The notes beneath the pieces are model-generated. The model made no database searches and was not told the DNA's origin. It saw only the letters and a list, made by a program, of their open reading frames with translations. The position numbers and the translations under genes are program-made. From Solirubrobacterales bacterium (GTDB taxonomy: Bacteria > Actinomycetota > Thermoleophilia > Solirubrobacterales > 70-9): a stretch of 46,026 nt of DNA. Positions 1 to 7,053 of the stretch are shown here, one piece after another. The stretch spans positions 1-46,026 of the forward strand of contig JADGPJ010000014.1 of the NCBI GenBank assembly GCA_017882505.1, given 5' to 3'. Each line of letters starts with the position of its first letter. The first letter of the stretch is position 1.

Positions 1-1
1 C

Positions 2-73
2 ACAAAAGCGGAGAATGCCCCCACCGACGCTGCGAAGCCCACTCCCACCGAACCACAGGAAACGGCTTCATAG
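2..73 (+). CDS. C-terminal tail of an unknown protein (5' end outside window)
   Basis: Reading from base 2 gives an open frame of 23 codons ending in TAG at 71-73. The tail is rich in Pro, Thr, Ala and Glu (ends ...PTEPQETAS), which fits a disordered C-terminus. It lies 19 bp before a tRNA gene. It is too short to assign a family or to exclude a chance open frame. Confidence 0.35.
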   Translation, partial: TKAENAPTDAAKPTPTEPQETAS

Positions 74-92
74 AGCCGAAAGTCTGTACCTT

Positions 93-166
93 GCCCGTCT
101 AGCTCAATTGGCTAGAGCACCTGATTTGTAATCAGGAGGTTGCCGGTTCGATCCCGGCGGCGGGCT
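93..166 (+). tRNA. tRNA-Thr (anticodon TGT)
   Basis: A complete cloverleaf can be folded by eye. The acceptor arm is GCCCGTC (93-99) with GGCGGGC (159-165), including one T-G wobble, and T166 is the discriminator. The D-arm begins GCTC with a TTGG loop. The anticodon stem CCTGA/TCAGG holds the loop TTTGTAA, giving anticodon TGT (threonine, ACA and by wobble ACG). The T-arm is GCCGG-TTCGATC-CCGGC. CCA is not encoded; the next bases are CTTG. Confidence 0.96.
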
Positions 167-178
167 CTTGGAGTATTC

Positions 179-478
179 GTGACGATCGACTTTGCCATCG
201 GAACACGCTACCCGCGACCGCCCTCGGAGCCGGCCTCGTGGTTCCACGACGTCCTCGAGCAGGTCCGCACGGAGCGCGAGGGTGACATTCCGATCCGGCT
301 CGAGGCGACGACCGGCCACATGGTCGACGGACTGCTCGGGGAGAACGACCCCGCGATCTCCCGCGGACCGCACGGCAAAGTGAGCATCGACTCGCACGGG
401 GAGGATCTGGTGATCGGCTCGGAGATGATCGCGGCCTTCACCCTGTTGCCCGGGCAGTTCGCCAAGCACGAGGATTAG
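179..478 (+). CDS. Small conserved-looking protein of unknown function
   Basis: A 99-residue protein starting at GTG 179, with GGAG at 170-173 five bases upstream. An ATG further upstream at 140 lies inside the tRNA, so it is not used. The sequence is acidic and soluble-looking, with no membrane segment and no motif I recognise; it has an internal stretch rich in Gly, Asp and His (about residues 60-80). It begins 12 bp after the tRNA and ends against a minus-strand small gene, so it is probably monocistronic. The function is unknown. Confidence 0.7.
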   Translation: MTIDFAIGTRYPRPPSEPASWFHDVLEQVRTEREGDIPIRLEATTGHMVDGLLGENDPAISRGPHGKVSIDSHGEDLVIGSEMIAAFTLLPGQFAKHED

Positions 479-636
479 CTGGCGAGTCGCTCGCGCACCG
501 AGCCACCGGCGAGCGCCTCTTCGCCGAGGCGGGTCGCGTGGTAGGGCGAGGCGCTGGGGGCGGCCAGCCGGCCGCTCTCGGCTTGCGCGGCCGCCTCGTT
601 GGCTCGCTTCTCTCCCTTGTCGCCGAAGAGGCCCAT
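475..636 (-). CDS. Short ORF downstream of the SHOCT membrane protein
   Basis: A 53-codon frame runs on the minus strand from ATG (636-634) to TAA (477-475). It begins MGLFGDKGEKRANEAA and ends GSVRERLAS. The start lies only 5 nt after the stop of the upstream minus-strand gene (642-2033), so the two would be co-transcribed. The 'MGLFGDK' start followed by an Ala/Glu-rich helix resembles small SHOCT-associated proteins, but no SHOCT motif is visible. Its stop overlaps the stop of the plus-strand gene ending at 478. It could be a chance frame in GC-rich DNA. Confidence 0.5.
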   Translation of the reverse strand: MGLFGDKGEKRANEAAAQAESGRLAAPSASPYHATRLGEEALAGGSVRERLAS

Positions 637-641
637 GCGAC

Positions 642-2033
642 CTACTGGGTGTCGGAGCCGCCGGGCACGCGCAACTTCTCGGTCGCGAACTCCTCCTCGG
701 TGAGGATGCCTTTCTCGTGCAGGGAGCCGAGGCGCTCCAGCCGCTGCAGTCGGGCGTCCTCGTCGCTGGCAAGCACCTCGGTCGGAGCATCCGCCGCCGC
801 GGTGCCTTCGGCCTCGGGCCGGCGCACTTCGGGCAGGCGCAGCTTGGAGGCGCGCTCGCCGATGTTGGCGCCCTTGACGGCGCTGACGACCTTGTCGCGG
901 GTGCCGCCGAAGGTGTGGCTGAACTGCGCATCAGGGAACTCCTCCGCGGTCTGCCTGCTCAGCTCGTGGATGCCGAAGGCGGCCATCCCGGCGACGATCA
1001 GGGTGGTCAGGAAGGAGCGCAGACCCTGGCTGGCGGCGTTGAGGATGTAGATCCCGACGAGGATCACCAGGCCGGTGTAGACGTAGGCGATGTAGTCGCG
1101 CAGGGCCGGGGCGATGACGCGGCGGCTGCTGCGTGCCGAGCCGGTCGGCGAGCCGAGCCAGCCGGCGGCGGCGAAGAGGACGCCGATGATGATCACCGTG
1201 GTCGCGATGCTCGTCATCAGCGAGGTGCCTATCGACCAGGCGGCTTCTCCTGCCGGCTTGACGCTCTGGGTGGTGACGAGCTGATCGACGACGATCCCCC
1301 CGGCGACGTGCCTGGCGATGACGACGGCGAAGCCGGCGGCGATCAGGCCGATCCCGGAAAAGAGAACGGCGACCCAGCGACTGTCCCGGGAGAGATAGAT
1401 CGCGGCGCCGAAGGCGGCGAAGGTGAGGATCGAGAGCAACAGCGCCAGCCCCTTGATGGCGATCGCGATGTTCTGCGCGGTCTTCAGCTGATTCGAGTGC
1501 AGGATCTTGATCTGCCCGGCATCGGGGGGCAGCTTTTCGGCGAGGTTCGAGGCGAGTCCGACCTGCCCGGCGAGGTTGGTCAGCAGGCTGCCGAGATTGA
1601 GGCTGACGTCGCCGTTTTCGGTCGAGACCGCTTCCTTCTTGTTTTCGAGCACGGCCAGGAGCTGTTCGTGGGCGGACCGGTTGGCGTCTTCCCAGAGCGA
1701 CTGCGCGGTCGACGTTTCCAGCACCTTTTCGGCGCCGTCGCCGGCGACCTGGCGCAGGCCTCCCGCGGCGGGCCCGGCAAGCTGCTTGGTTTCGCCGGGA
1801 AGGATGTCCTTCAGTTCCTTTTCGACGTCGACGTTTTCGTAGAGCTGGTCGACGAGGTATTCGCCGACGGCTGCGCGCACGGTCGAGTTCTGCAGCAGCT
1901 GGCCGCTGGTGGAGACCCAGTCGCCGGTGTTGAGCGCCTGGCGCTCGATCCAGATCGCGAAGACGCTGAGGAAAGCCAGCACCGAGCCGAGGATCACCAG
2001 TCCTTTGACCGTCCTTCGGCGTCTGCGGCTCAC
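642..2033 (-). CDS. Polytopic membrane protein with C-terminal SHOCT motif
   Basis: A 463-residue protein with an Arg-rich N-terminus (SRRRRRTVKG) followed by a signal-anchor helix. A large extracytoplasmic segment of about 150 residues comes next, then four to five hydrophobic helices between roughly residues 185 and 345. The cytoplasmic tail ends in RLERLGSLHEKGILTEEEF, a textbook SHOCT motif (short C-terminal oligomerisation-type domain). The start is GTG 2033: no Shine-Dalgarno is present, but TAGCAT lies 7 nt upstream (2046-2041), as expected of a leaderless transcript. The gene is divergent from the dioxygenase at 2057 and precedes a 53-residue ORF. The specific function is unknown. Confidence 0.85.
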   Translation of the reverse strand: MSRRRRRTVKGLVILGSVLAFLSVFAIWIERQALNTGDWVSTSGQLLQNSTVRAAVGEYLVDQLYENVDVEKELKDILPGETKQLAGPAAGGLRQVAGDGAEKVLETSTAQSLWEDANRSAHEQLLAVLENKKEAVSTENGDVSLNLGSLLTNLAGQVGLASNLAEKLPPDAGQIKILHSNQLKTAQNIAIAIKGLALLLSILTFAAFGAAIYLSRDSRWVAVLFSGIGLIAAGFAVVIARHVAGGIVVDQLVTTQSVKPAGEAAWSIGTSLMTSIATTVIIIGVLFAAAGWLGSPTGSARSSRRVIAPALRDYIAYVYTGLVILVGIYILNAASQGLRSFLTTLIVAGMAAFGIHELSRQTAEEFPDAQFSHTFGGTRDKVVSAVKGANIGERASKLRLPEVRRPEAEGTAAADAPTEVLASDEDARLQRLERLGSLHEKGILTEEEFATEKLRVPGGSDTQ

Positions 2034-2040
2034 CAGCGAG

Positions 2041-2050
2041 ATGCTATACG
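2041..2050. promoter_or_regulatory. Overlapping divergent -10 elements (leaderless pair)
   Basis: The ten bases ATGCTATACG contain TAGCAT on the minus strand (2046-2041), 7 nt before GTG 2033. They also contain TATACG on the plus strand (2045-2050), 6 nt before ATG 2057. The two hexamers share bases 2045-2046. Neither gene has a Shine-Dalgarno sequence, and only 23 bp separate the start codons. Confidence 0.55.
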
Positions 2051-2056
2051 TGGGCT

Positions 2057-2971
2057 ATGAAGCTAGAGGGCATCCATCACATAACCGCGATCACCGAGGA
2101 CGCGCAGCGCAATGTCGACTTCTACGCCGGGGTCCTCGGCCTGCGACTGGTCAAGAAAACGGTCAACCAGGACAGCCCGACCGTCTACCACCTCTTCTTC
2201 GCCGACGAGGGCGGTGACCCCGGCTCCGACCTGACCTTCTTCGAGTACCCCGGGGCGCCGCTGGGCAGGGCCGGGAGAGGGATGGTCCACCGGATCGTCT
2301 GGCGCGTCGCCTCCGCCGACTCGCTCGAGTTCTGGGCGCAGAGGCTCGAGGCCAACGGCATCGAGTCCAGGCGCGACGGCGACAGCCTCCATTTCTCCGA
2401 TCCCGAGGGGCTCGACCACGAGCTGCTCGTGGTCAGCGTCCCCGACCCGCCGCTGGTCGCCGACCATGCCGAGGTCCCGGCCGAGCTGGCGCTGCAGGGC
2501 TTTCACGCCGTGCGCGCCTACAGCGCCGTGCCGCAGGCCAGTGCCGGCCTGCTCGAGGCGCTCGAGTTCGAGCCGGTGGACGGTGGCTGGGAGGCCCGGG
2601 GCGAGAAGCGGGGAGGGCTCTACTTCTACGACGAGCCCCCCGCTGAGGCCGGTCTTCAGGGAGCCGGCAGCGTCCACCACGTCGCCTGGGCCTCGACTCT
2701 CGAGGAGCACATGCAGTGGCGCGAGAAGGCGATCTCCGGCGGCGCTCGGCCGACGCCGGAGATCGACCGCTTCTACTTCAAGTCGATCTACTTCCGCGAG
2801 CCCAGCGGCGTCCTTTTCGAGGTGGCGACCATGGGGCCGGGCTTCACCGTCGACGAGCCGCTTGAGCATCTCGGTGAGAAGCTCTCGCTGCCGCCTGACT
2901 TCGAGCACCTTCGCGCCGAGGTCGAACCGAACCTGAGACCGGTCAGGAACCCGCGCTCGGACTCGGAGTAG
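2057..2971 (+). CDS. Ring-cleaving dioxygenase-like VOC (glyoxalase-fold) protein
   Basis: A 304-residue protein made of two vicinal-oxygen-chelate modules. The first starts with GIHHITAITED, followed by 'FYAGVLGLRLVKKTVNQD', the signature of MhqO/MhqA-type hydroquinone ring-cleavage dioxygenases. The second holds SVHHVAWAS and ends with GVLFEVAT; His and Glu there are the expected metal ligands. Members of this family open dihydroxylated aromatic rings or act on hydroquinones. The TAG stop overlaps by one base the GTG of an Fe-dependent alcohol dehydrogenase related to maleylacetate reductase, which supports a role in an aromatic ring-cleavage route. The exact substrate cannot be read from sequence. 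Confidence 0.88.
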   Translation: MKLEGIHHITAITEDAQRNVDFYAGVLGLRLVKKTVNQDSPTVYHLFFADEGGDPGSDLTFFEYPGAPLGRAGRGMVHRIVWRVASADSLEFWAQRLEANGIESRRDGDSLHFSDPEGLDHELLVVSVPDPPLVADHAEVPAELALQGFHAVRAYSAVPQASAGLLEALEFEPVDGGWEARGEKRGGLYFYDEPPAEAGLQGAGSVHHVAWASTLEEHMQWREKAISGGARPTPEIDRFYFKSIYFREPSGVLFEVATMGPGFTVDEPLEHLGEKLSLPPDFEHLRAEVEPNLRPVRNPRSDSE

Positions 2972-3975
2972 TGGACGGGGACTTCGTTTGGGAAGACGCC
3001 GGGCGCACCGTCGTGCTGCGTCGTGACGGGATCGAGCGGGCGCCGGCGCTGATTCGCGAGCGCGACTTCGCTCCGTTCGCGCTGGCGAGCACGTCGCGGG
3101 CCCTCGCCACGGCCGCCGACCTTGTCGCCGCCGCGGACAGCGTGCACGAGGTCGCGGCGGGGCAGGTCCCGGATCTCGCCGCGACGCTGCTGGGCGAGGT
3201 CGACTCGGGGACGATCGTCGCCCTCGGCGGCGGTCGCGTGATCGACGTCGCCAAGTCGGTCGCCTCGGTCACCGGCGCCCGCGTCGTCGCGATCCCGACG
3301 ACGATGTCGGGAGCGGAGATGAGCGCCAACCACCGCCTGCCCGCCGGCGCCGAGAGCCGGGTCGAGCGGCGGGCCCGGGCCGAGCTGGTGATCGCCGATC
3401 CCGAGGCGATGACGAGCCAGCCCGAGCCGCAGCTGCGGGCGAGCTCGATGAACGCGCTCGCCCACGGCGCCGACTGCCTCTACACGCCGCTCGCGAATCC
3501 GGTCTCGGAGATGGCGGCGCTGCGCGGCGCCGAGTCGATCGCCGGCTCCCTCGACCAGGCCCCGGCCGAGCGCGACCGCTCGACGCTCGCGCTCGGCTCG
3601 ATCCTCTGCGGCTACGCGGTCGACTCGGCGAAGTTCGGCCTCCACCACGTGATCTGCCAGACCCTGGTCCGGGTCTGCGGCAGCCCGCACGCCGAGACCA
3701 ACGCCGCGATCCTGCCGCGGGCGGGCGCCTTCCTCGCCGCGCAGGCACCCGATGCCTTCGCACCCTTCGCCGCCGCGATCGGCGCCGACCTCCAGGGCAT
3801 CGAACCGCGCCTGCTCGAGCTCGGCGGCAACCCACCGGGCCTGGCCGCGGTCGGCGCCGACCGCTCGCGCGAGGTCGAGGCGATCGAAGCCATGCTCGAG
3901 CGCCCCGAGCTCGCGCGCGTCCCGGTCCCTCCCTCGCACGAAGACCTCGCGGAGTTGCTCGCCCCCGCTTGGTAG
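2971..3975 (+). CDS. Iron-containing alcohol dehydrogenase, maleylacetate reductase-like
   Basis: A 334-residue group III Fe-ADH. The N-terminal Rossmann part has VALGGGRVIDVAKS and AIPTTMSGAEMS for NAD(P) binding. The C-terminal helical part has MNALAHGADCLY, GLHHVICQ and PHAETNAAILP, which carry the His metal ligands. The last two are typical of maleylacetate reductases, which reduce maleylacetate to 3-oxoadipate. The start is GTG 2971, overlapping the stop of the dioxygenase gene, so the pair is translationally coupled. Together they look like the ring-opening and reduction steps of hydroquinone or hydroxyquinol breakdown. A general Fe-ADH role is the alternative. Confidence 0.85.
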   Translation: MDGDFVWEDAGRTVVLRRDGIERAPALIRERDFAPFALASTSRALATAADLVAAADSVHEVAAGQVPDLAATLLGEVDSGTIVALGGGRVIDVAKSVASVTGARVVAIPTTMSGAEMSANHRLPAGAESRVERRARAELVIADPEAMTSQPEPQLRASSMNALAHGADCLYTPLANPVSEMAALRGAESIAGSLDQAPAERDRSTLALGSILCGYAVDSAKFGLHHVICQTLVRVCGSPHAETNAAILPRAGAFLAAQAPDAFAPFAAAIGADLQGIEPRLLELGGNPPGLAAVGADRSREVEAIEAMLERPELARVPVPPSHEDLAELLAPAW

Positions 3976-4015
3976 CGACGGGTAACCCGACCCCCTCGTC
4001 CGTGTAGCGCTCTGC

Positions 4016-5680
4016 GTGAACGCCGAGCGACTCGCCCGATACCACGCCTACACCCGCAAGCACAGCGTCAACTGGCCGCTCTACCTGCTGGCGCGGTTCT
4101 TCCTGACGCCGTTCTTCCTCGTCTACTTCCGCTACGCCCGCACCGGCCGCGAGCACGCCCGGATCAAGGGCGGGATGATCGTCGCCTCCAACCACCGCAG
4201 CTTCCTCGACCCGTTCGTCGTAGGTGGCTGCCTTCCCTGGCGGCGGCCGATGAACTACGTCGCCAAGGTCGAGTTGTTCCGGCGCCCGTGGCAGGGCTGG
4301 ATCCTCTCCCGGCTCGGTGCCTTCCCGATCCGCCGCGGCGAATCCGACGAAGAGTCGATGGATACGGCGCGGGTAATCGTCGAACGCGGCGGCGCCGTCT
4401 GCATCTTCCCCGAGGGAACCCGGATCCGACGCGGAACGCTCGGTTCGACCAGGCGGGGCGTCGGCCGCCTCGCGCTGCAGACCGGGGCGCCGGTGATCCC
4501 GACCGCGGTGCTGGGCACCGAACATGTCCGCCGCGGCTGGCGGATCCGGCCGCGGAAGGTGAAGGTGAGGCTCGGCAAAGCGATGACGTTCCCCCGCGCC
4601 GAGGAGCCGTCGCGGGCGCTGGCGGAAACCGTCACGGCGCGGATCTGGCCCAACGTGCAGCTGCAGTGGGAAGACCTCGGAGGGCTGCCGCCGATGCGCC
4701 GCGCCGCGGTGATCGGCGCCGGCAGCTGGGGCACCGCCGTCGCCGTGCTGCTCGCCCGTGGCGGCCTCGAGGTCCAGCTCGGAGCCCGCACTCACGAGCA
4801 GGTGACGGAGCTGGTCGAGCATCGGGAGAACCGCCGTTACCTCCCCGACGTGCCGCTGCCGGAGGCGATCGACGTCCGGCTCGCCTCCGAGATCGAACTC
4901 GACGGACTCGACCTGATCTGCCTGGCGATCCCCTCGAAGTCGCTGCCGCAGGCGGTCGGCTCGATCGCCGACCGCGTCGGCGGACGCTCCTCGATACTGC
5001 TGCTGACCAAGGGGCTGATCGCGCCCCAGGGTCAGCTCCCGGCCGAGTACGTCGGCGAGAGGGTGCGGGCGCGGGCGATCGCCTGCCTCGGCGGCCCCGC
5101 TCACGCCCGCGAGGCGGTCTCGGGCTCGGCGGCTCTGGTGCTCGGGTCCGCCGACCACGATCTGCGCACCCAGCTGGGCGAGGTCTTCAACCTGGCCGGC
5201 CTTGTCTGCGAGCGCTCCAGCGACGTCACCGGGGTCGAGATGGCGGGGGCGGCGAAGAACGCCGCCGCACTCGCCGCCGCGGCCGCCGAGCCCCACGGCC
5301 TCAACGCCGCCGGCATCGCCGTCGCCGAGATCTGGAGCGAGTGCATCGAGTACGCGATCGAGCGCGGTGCCGAGCTGGAGACGTTCTCCGGCCTCGCCGG
5401 GGTCGGCGACCTGACCGCGACGATGATGGCGCCGGCCGGCCGCAACCGCCGCGCCGGCCAGCTGCTCGGCACCGGCACCCCGGCGGCGGAGATCCCGCAG
5501 CTGATCGGTCAGGCCTCGGAGGGCCTCGACACGACCCCTCTGCTCGCCGAGGCGGTCGCCGCCTTGGGCGTCTCCGCCGACGCCCTCAGCGGCCTCGCCG
5601 AGCTGATCCGCGGCGAGATCGACTCCGAGGAATGGGTCGCCGGCCTGCGCCGGGTGGAGCGGGCGAGGCGAGCCGCCTGA
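4016..5680 (+). CDS. Fusion of 1-acylglycerol-3-phosphate acyltransferase (PlsC) and glycerol-3-phosphate dehydrogenase (GpsA)
   Basis: One uninterrupted 554-codon frame. Residues about 1-220 are a PlsC-type acyltransferase: a hydrophobic N-terminal segment (residues 21-38), the HX4D motif in NHRSFLD (H60, D65), and FPEGTR (131-136). Residues 227-554 are a complete GpsA: MRRAAVIGAGSWGTA dinucleotide-binding loop (G234-G239), LLLTKGL, GGPAHA, the catalytic-type Lys414 in AGAAKNAAALAAA, and GVGDLTATMMAP. GpsA makes sn-glycerol-3-phosphate and PlsC acylates lysophosphatidic acid, so the fusion joins two steps that flank the first acylation. Start is GTG 4016. A strong internal Shine-Dalgarno precedes Met227 (see 4679-4684). 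Confidence 0.93.
   Translation: MNAERLARYHAYTRKHSVNWPLYLLARFFLTPFFLVYFRYARTGREHARIKGGMIVASNHRSFLDPFVVGGCLPWRRPMNYVAKVELFRRPWQGWILSRLGAFPIRRGESDEESMDTARVIVERGGAVCIFPEGTRIRRGTLGSTRRGVGRLALQTGAPVIPTAVLGTEHVRRGWRIRPRKVKVRLGKAMTFPRAEEPSRALAETVTARIWPNVQLQWEDLGGLPPMRRAAVIGAGSWGTAVAVLLARGGLEVQLGARTHEQVTELVEHRENRRYLPDVPLPEAIDVRLASEIELDGLDLICLAIPSKSLPQAVGSIADRVGGRSSILLLTKGLIAPQGQLPAEYVGERVRARAIACLGGPAHAREAVSGSAALVLGSADHDLRTQLGEVFNLAGLVCERSSDVTGVEMAGAAKNAAALAAAAAEPHGLNAAGIAVAEIWSECIEYAIERGAELETFSGLAGVGDLTATMMAPAGRNRRAGQLLGTGTPAAEIPQLIGQASEGLDTTPLLAEAVAALGVSADALSGLAELIRGEIDSEEWVAGLRRVERARRAA
4679..4684 (+). promoter_or_regulatory. Internal Shine-Dalgarno (GGAGGG) before the GpsA part of the fusion
   Basis: GGAGGG sits 9 nt upstream of in-frame ATG 4694 (Met227), which begins a full-length GpsA sequence. 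The motif lies in the linker between the two enzyme domains, so it could allow separate translation of GpsA from the same message. Alternatively it is a relic of a time when the genes were separate. Confidence 0.5.
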
Positions 5681-5698
5681 TGGCACCAGAGGGTCAAC

Positions 5699-5704
5699 TA
5701 GGCT
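5699..5704 (+). promoter_or_regulatory. -10 element TAGGCT, leaderless start of the sigma factor gene
   Basis: TAGGCT lies 6 nt before GTG 5711 and no Shine-Dalgarno is present. The spacing would place the transcript start at or next to the start codon. Confidence 0.45.
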
Positions 5705-5710
5705 TGGCCG

Positions 5711-6280
5711 GTGAGCGGCCCCACGGAGAACGTCGAGCCCGGCGACCTGGGACCGGCCGCGAAGGCGGAGCTGGACCGCGCCTTCGAGGACTTCTACCGG
5801 GCCCACCTGCGCGACGTCTACTCCTACGCCTACTACCGGGTGGGCAACCACCACGACGCCGAGGACCTGACCGAGCAGGCCTTTCTCCAGGCCTACCGTC
5901 ACTTCGATCGGGCGCGGCGCGAGTCCCACGGGCGGCCGCTACGCCCCTGGCTGATCCGGATCGCGCACAACCTCGCTTCGAACTACTACCGCGACCGCTC
6001 GCGCCGGCCCCAGACGCCGCTGGAGAACGCCGACCCGATCGCCGCCCGGCACGACACCGTGGCGATCGCCGAGGGGCGCGAGGAGCTGCGCCAGGTGATG
6101 GCCAACCTCGAGCACCTCTCGGACGACCGCCGCGAGGCGCTGATCATGCGCTTCGCCCTGGGCATGGACAACCGCGAGATTGCCCGTGCCCTGGGCCGCT
6201 CCGACGGCGCCACCAAGGTCCTGATCCATCGCGCGATCAAGCAGCTGCAGGAGAAGATGAGCGATGAGCGAGGCGAGTGA
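5711..6280 (+). CDS. ECF-type sigma-70 family RNA polymerase sigma factor
   Basis: A 189-residue protein with region 2 at about residues 25-95 (FEDFYRAHLRDVYSYAYYRVGNH... DAEDLTEQAFLQAY... LRPWLIRIAHNLASNYYRD). Region 4 is at about 130-185 (LEHLSDDRREALIMRFALGMDNREIARALGRSDGATKVLIHRAIKQLQ), a helix-turn-helix that reads the -35 element. The extra N-terminal stretch before region 2 is acidic. It starts at GTG 5711 behind a TAGGCT hexamer and its 3' end overlaps the next gene by 17 nt. That gene encodes a single-pass membrane protein, so a sigma/membrane-partner pair is plausible, although the partner has no zinc-binding anti-sigma motif. Confidence 0.93.
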   Translation: MSGPTENVEPGDLGPAAKAELDRAFEDFYRAHLRDVYSYAYYRVGNHHDAEDLTEQAFLQAYRHFDRARRESHGRPLRPWLIRIAHNLASNYYRDRSRRPQTPLENADPIAARHDTVAIAEGREELRQVMANLEHLSDDRREALIMRFALGMDNREIARALGRSDGATKVLIHRAIKQLQEKMSDERGE

Positions 6281-6617
6281 GCGCTTGACCGGCAGCAGCT
6301 GGGACGTCGAGAGCCTGCTGGCCGACGCCCTGCGTCCGATCGAGCCGCCCGAGCGCCTCTCGGGCCGGCTCGAGGACACTCTCTCGGCGGTCACCCAGGC
6401 CGCGGCCGAGGAGCTATCCGACTGGGCCGAGCAACTCTCCGAGAGCGAGCTGCGGGCCCTGCGCGATCCGCGCAACTGGGTCCGCCCGGTCGTCGCCGTC
6501 GGCGCCGGCGGCATCGCCACCGGCGCCTTGGTGCTGCTCGAGCTGCGCCGCCGCAGCAAGCAGCAGGGCGAAAGCGGCCTACGGTCCCTTGCCGGCGGCC
6601 TGCGCTCGCGGCTCTAG
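6264..6617 (+). CDS. Small single-pass membrane protein, possible sigma-factor partner
   Basis: A 117-residue protein. Residues 1-70 are a soluble, Glu-rich helical segment (VESLLADALRPIEPPERLSGRL). One transmembrane helix follows (about 75-92, PVVAVGAGGIATGALVLLEL) and then an Arg/Lys-rich tail (RRRSKQQ). The gene overlaps the sigma gene by 17 nt, so both are co-translated. The layout of cytoplasmic N-terminus plus one helix is what a membrane anti-sigma factor would need, but the HxxxCxxC zinc motif is absent. The 3' end overlaps the convergent minus-strand gene by 39 bp. Function unknown. Confidence 0.75.
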   Translation: MSEASERLTGSSWDVESLLADALRPIEPPERLSGRLEDTLSAVTQAAAEELSDWAEQLSESELRALRDPRNWVRPVVAVGAGGIATGALVLLELRRRSKQQGESGLRSLAGGLRSRL

Positions 6618-7025
6618 CCGAGCCGCTGCGCGGGAGGCGCGCCGCCTCGGGGTGCCCACCGCGGCGGCGAGGCCGAGCAGGCCGACCGCCAGATGCAGGA
6701 AGTCGTCGCCACGGTTGGCGGGAAGGAAGCCGAGGACGGCGTCGCCGGCGCCGATCGCGAAGCCCCAGATCGCCAGGCCCGTGTAGAGGAGGCCGACCCC
6801 GAGCGCGTACTGTCGCGAGGCGTAGCCGGCGAGCAGCAGGCCGAGCGCGCCCGTGGCGATGTGGAACAGGTTGAGCCAGGCATTGACCCGAAGCGCGCCG
6901 AGAGCCGCTTCGACGGTCCCGGGGGCGCCGAAGGAGGCGCTGTAGAAGAACCCGACGATGCCGAGGACGACGAGCAGCGCGCCGGTCACGGTCGCGTAGA
7001 GACGGGCGGGGCTGGGGGCCTCCAT
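6579..7025 (-). CDS. DUF4383-like four-helix membrane protein
   Basis: A 148-residue membrane protein with four hydrophobic helices: ATVTGALLVVLGIVGFFYS, LFHIATGALGLLLAGYA, GVGLLYTGLAIWGFAIGA and FLHLAVGLLGLAAAVG. The 'NLFHIATGALGL' and 'DDFLHLAVG' segments are characteristic of DUF4383 proteins of unknown function. I chose ATG 7025 over ATG 7049 because TACAAT lies 8 nt upstream (7039-7034), suggesting a leaderless message; the longer start would place the -10 inside the gene. It is divergent from the rhomboid gene and convergent, with a 39-bp overlap, with the small membrane protein ending at 6617. Confidence 0.83.
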   Translation of the reverse strand: MEAPSPARLYATVTGALLVVLGIVGFFYSASFGAPGTVEAALGALRVNAWLNLFHIATGALGLLLAGYASRQYALGVGLLYTGLAIWGFAIGAGDAVLGFLPANRGDDFLHLAVGLLGLAAAVGTPRRRASRAAARLEPRAQAAGKGP

Positions 7026-7033
7026 CGGCGCCG

Positions 7034-7043
7034 ATTGTAGGCT
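7034..7043. promoter_or_regulatory. Overlapping divergent -10 elements (leaderless pair)
   Basis: ATTGTAGGCT carries TACAAT on the minus strand (7039-7034), 8 nt before ATG 7025, and TAGGCT on the plus strand (7038-7043), 10 nt before ATG 7054. The hexamers share 7038-7039, the same geometry as at 2041-2050. Neither start codon has a Shine-Dalgarno sequence. Confidence 0.55.
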
Positions 7044-7053
7044 GCCCATCTCG

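Noticed and set aside
3269-5929. An 886-codon minus-strand open frame
   Set aside because: Antisense to the Fe-ADH and PlsC-GpsA genes; the composition is that of a shadow frame.
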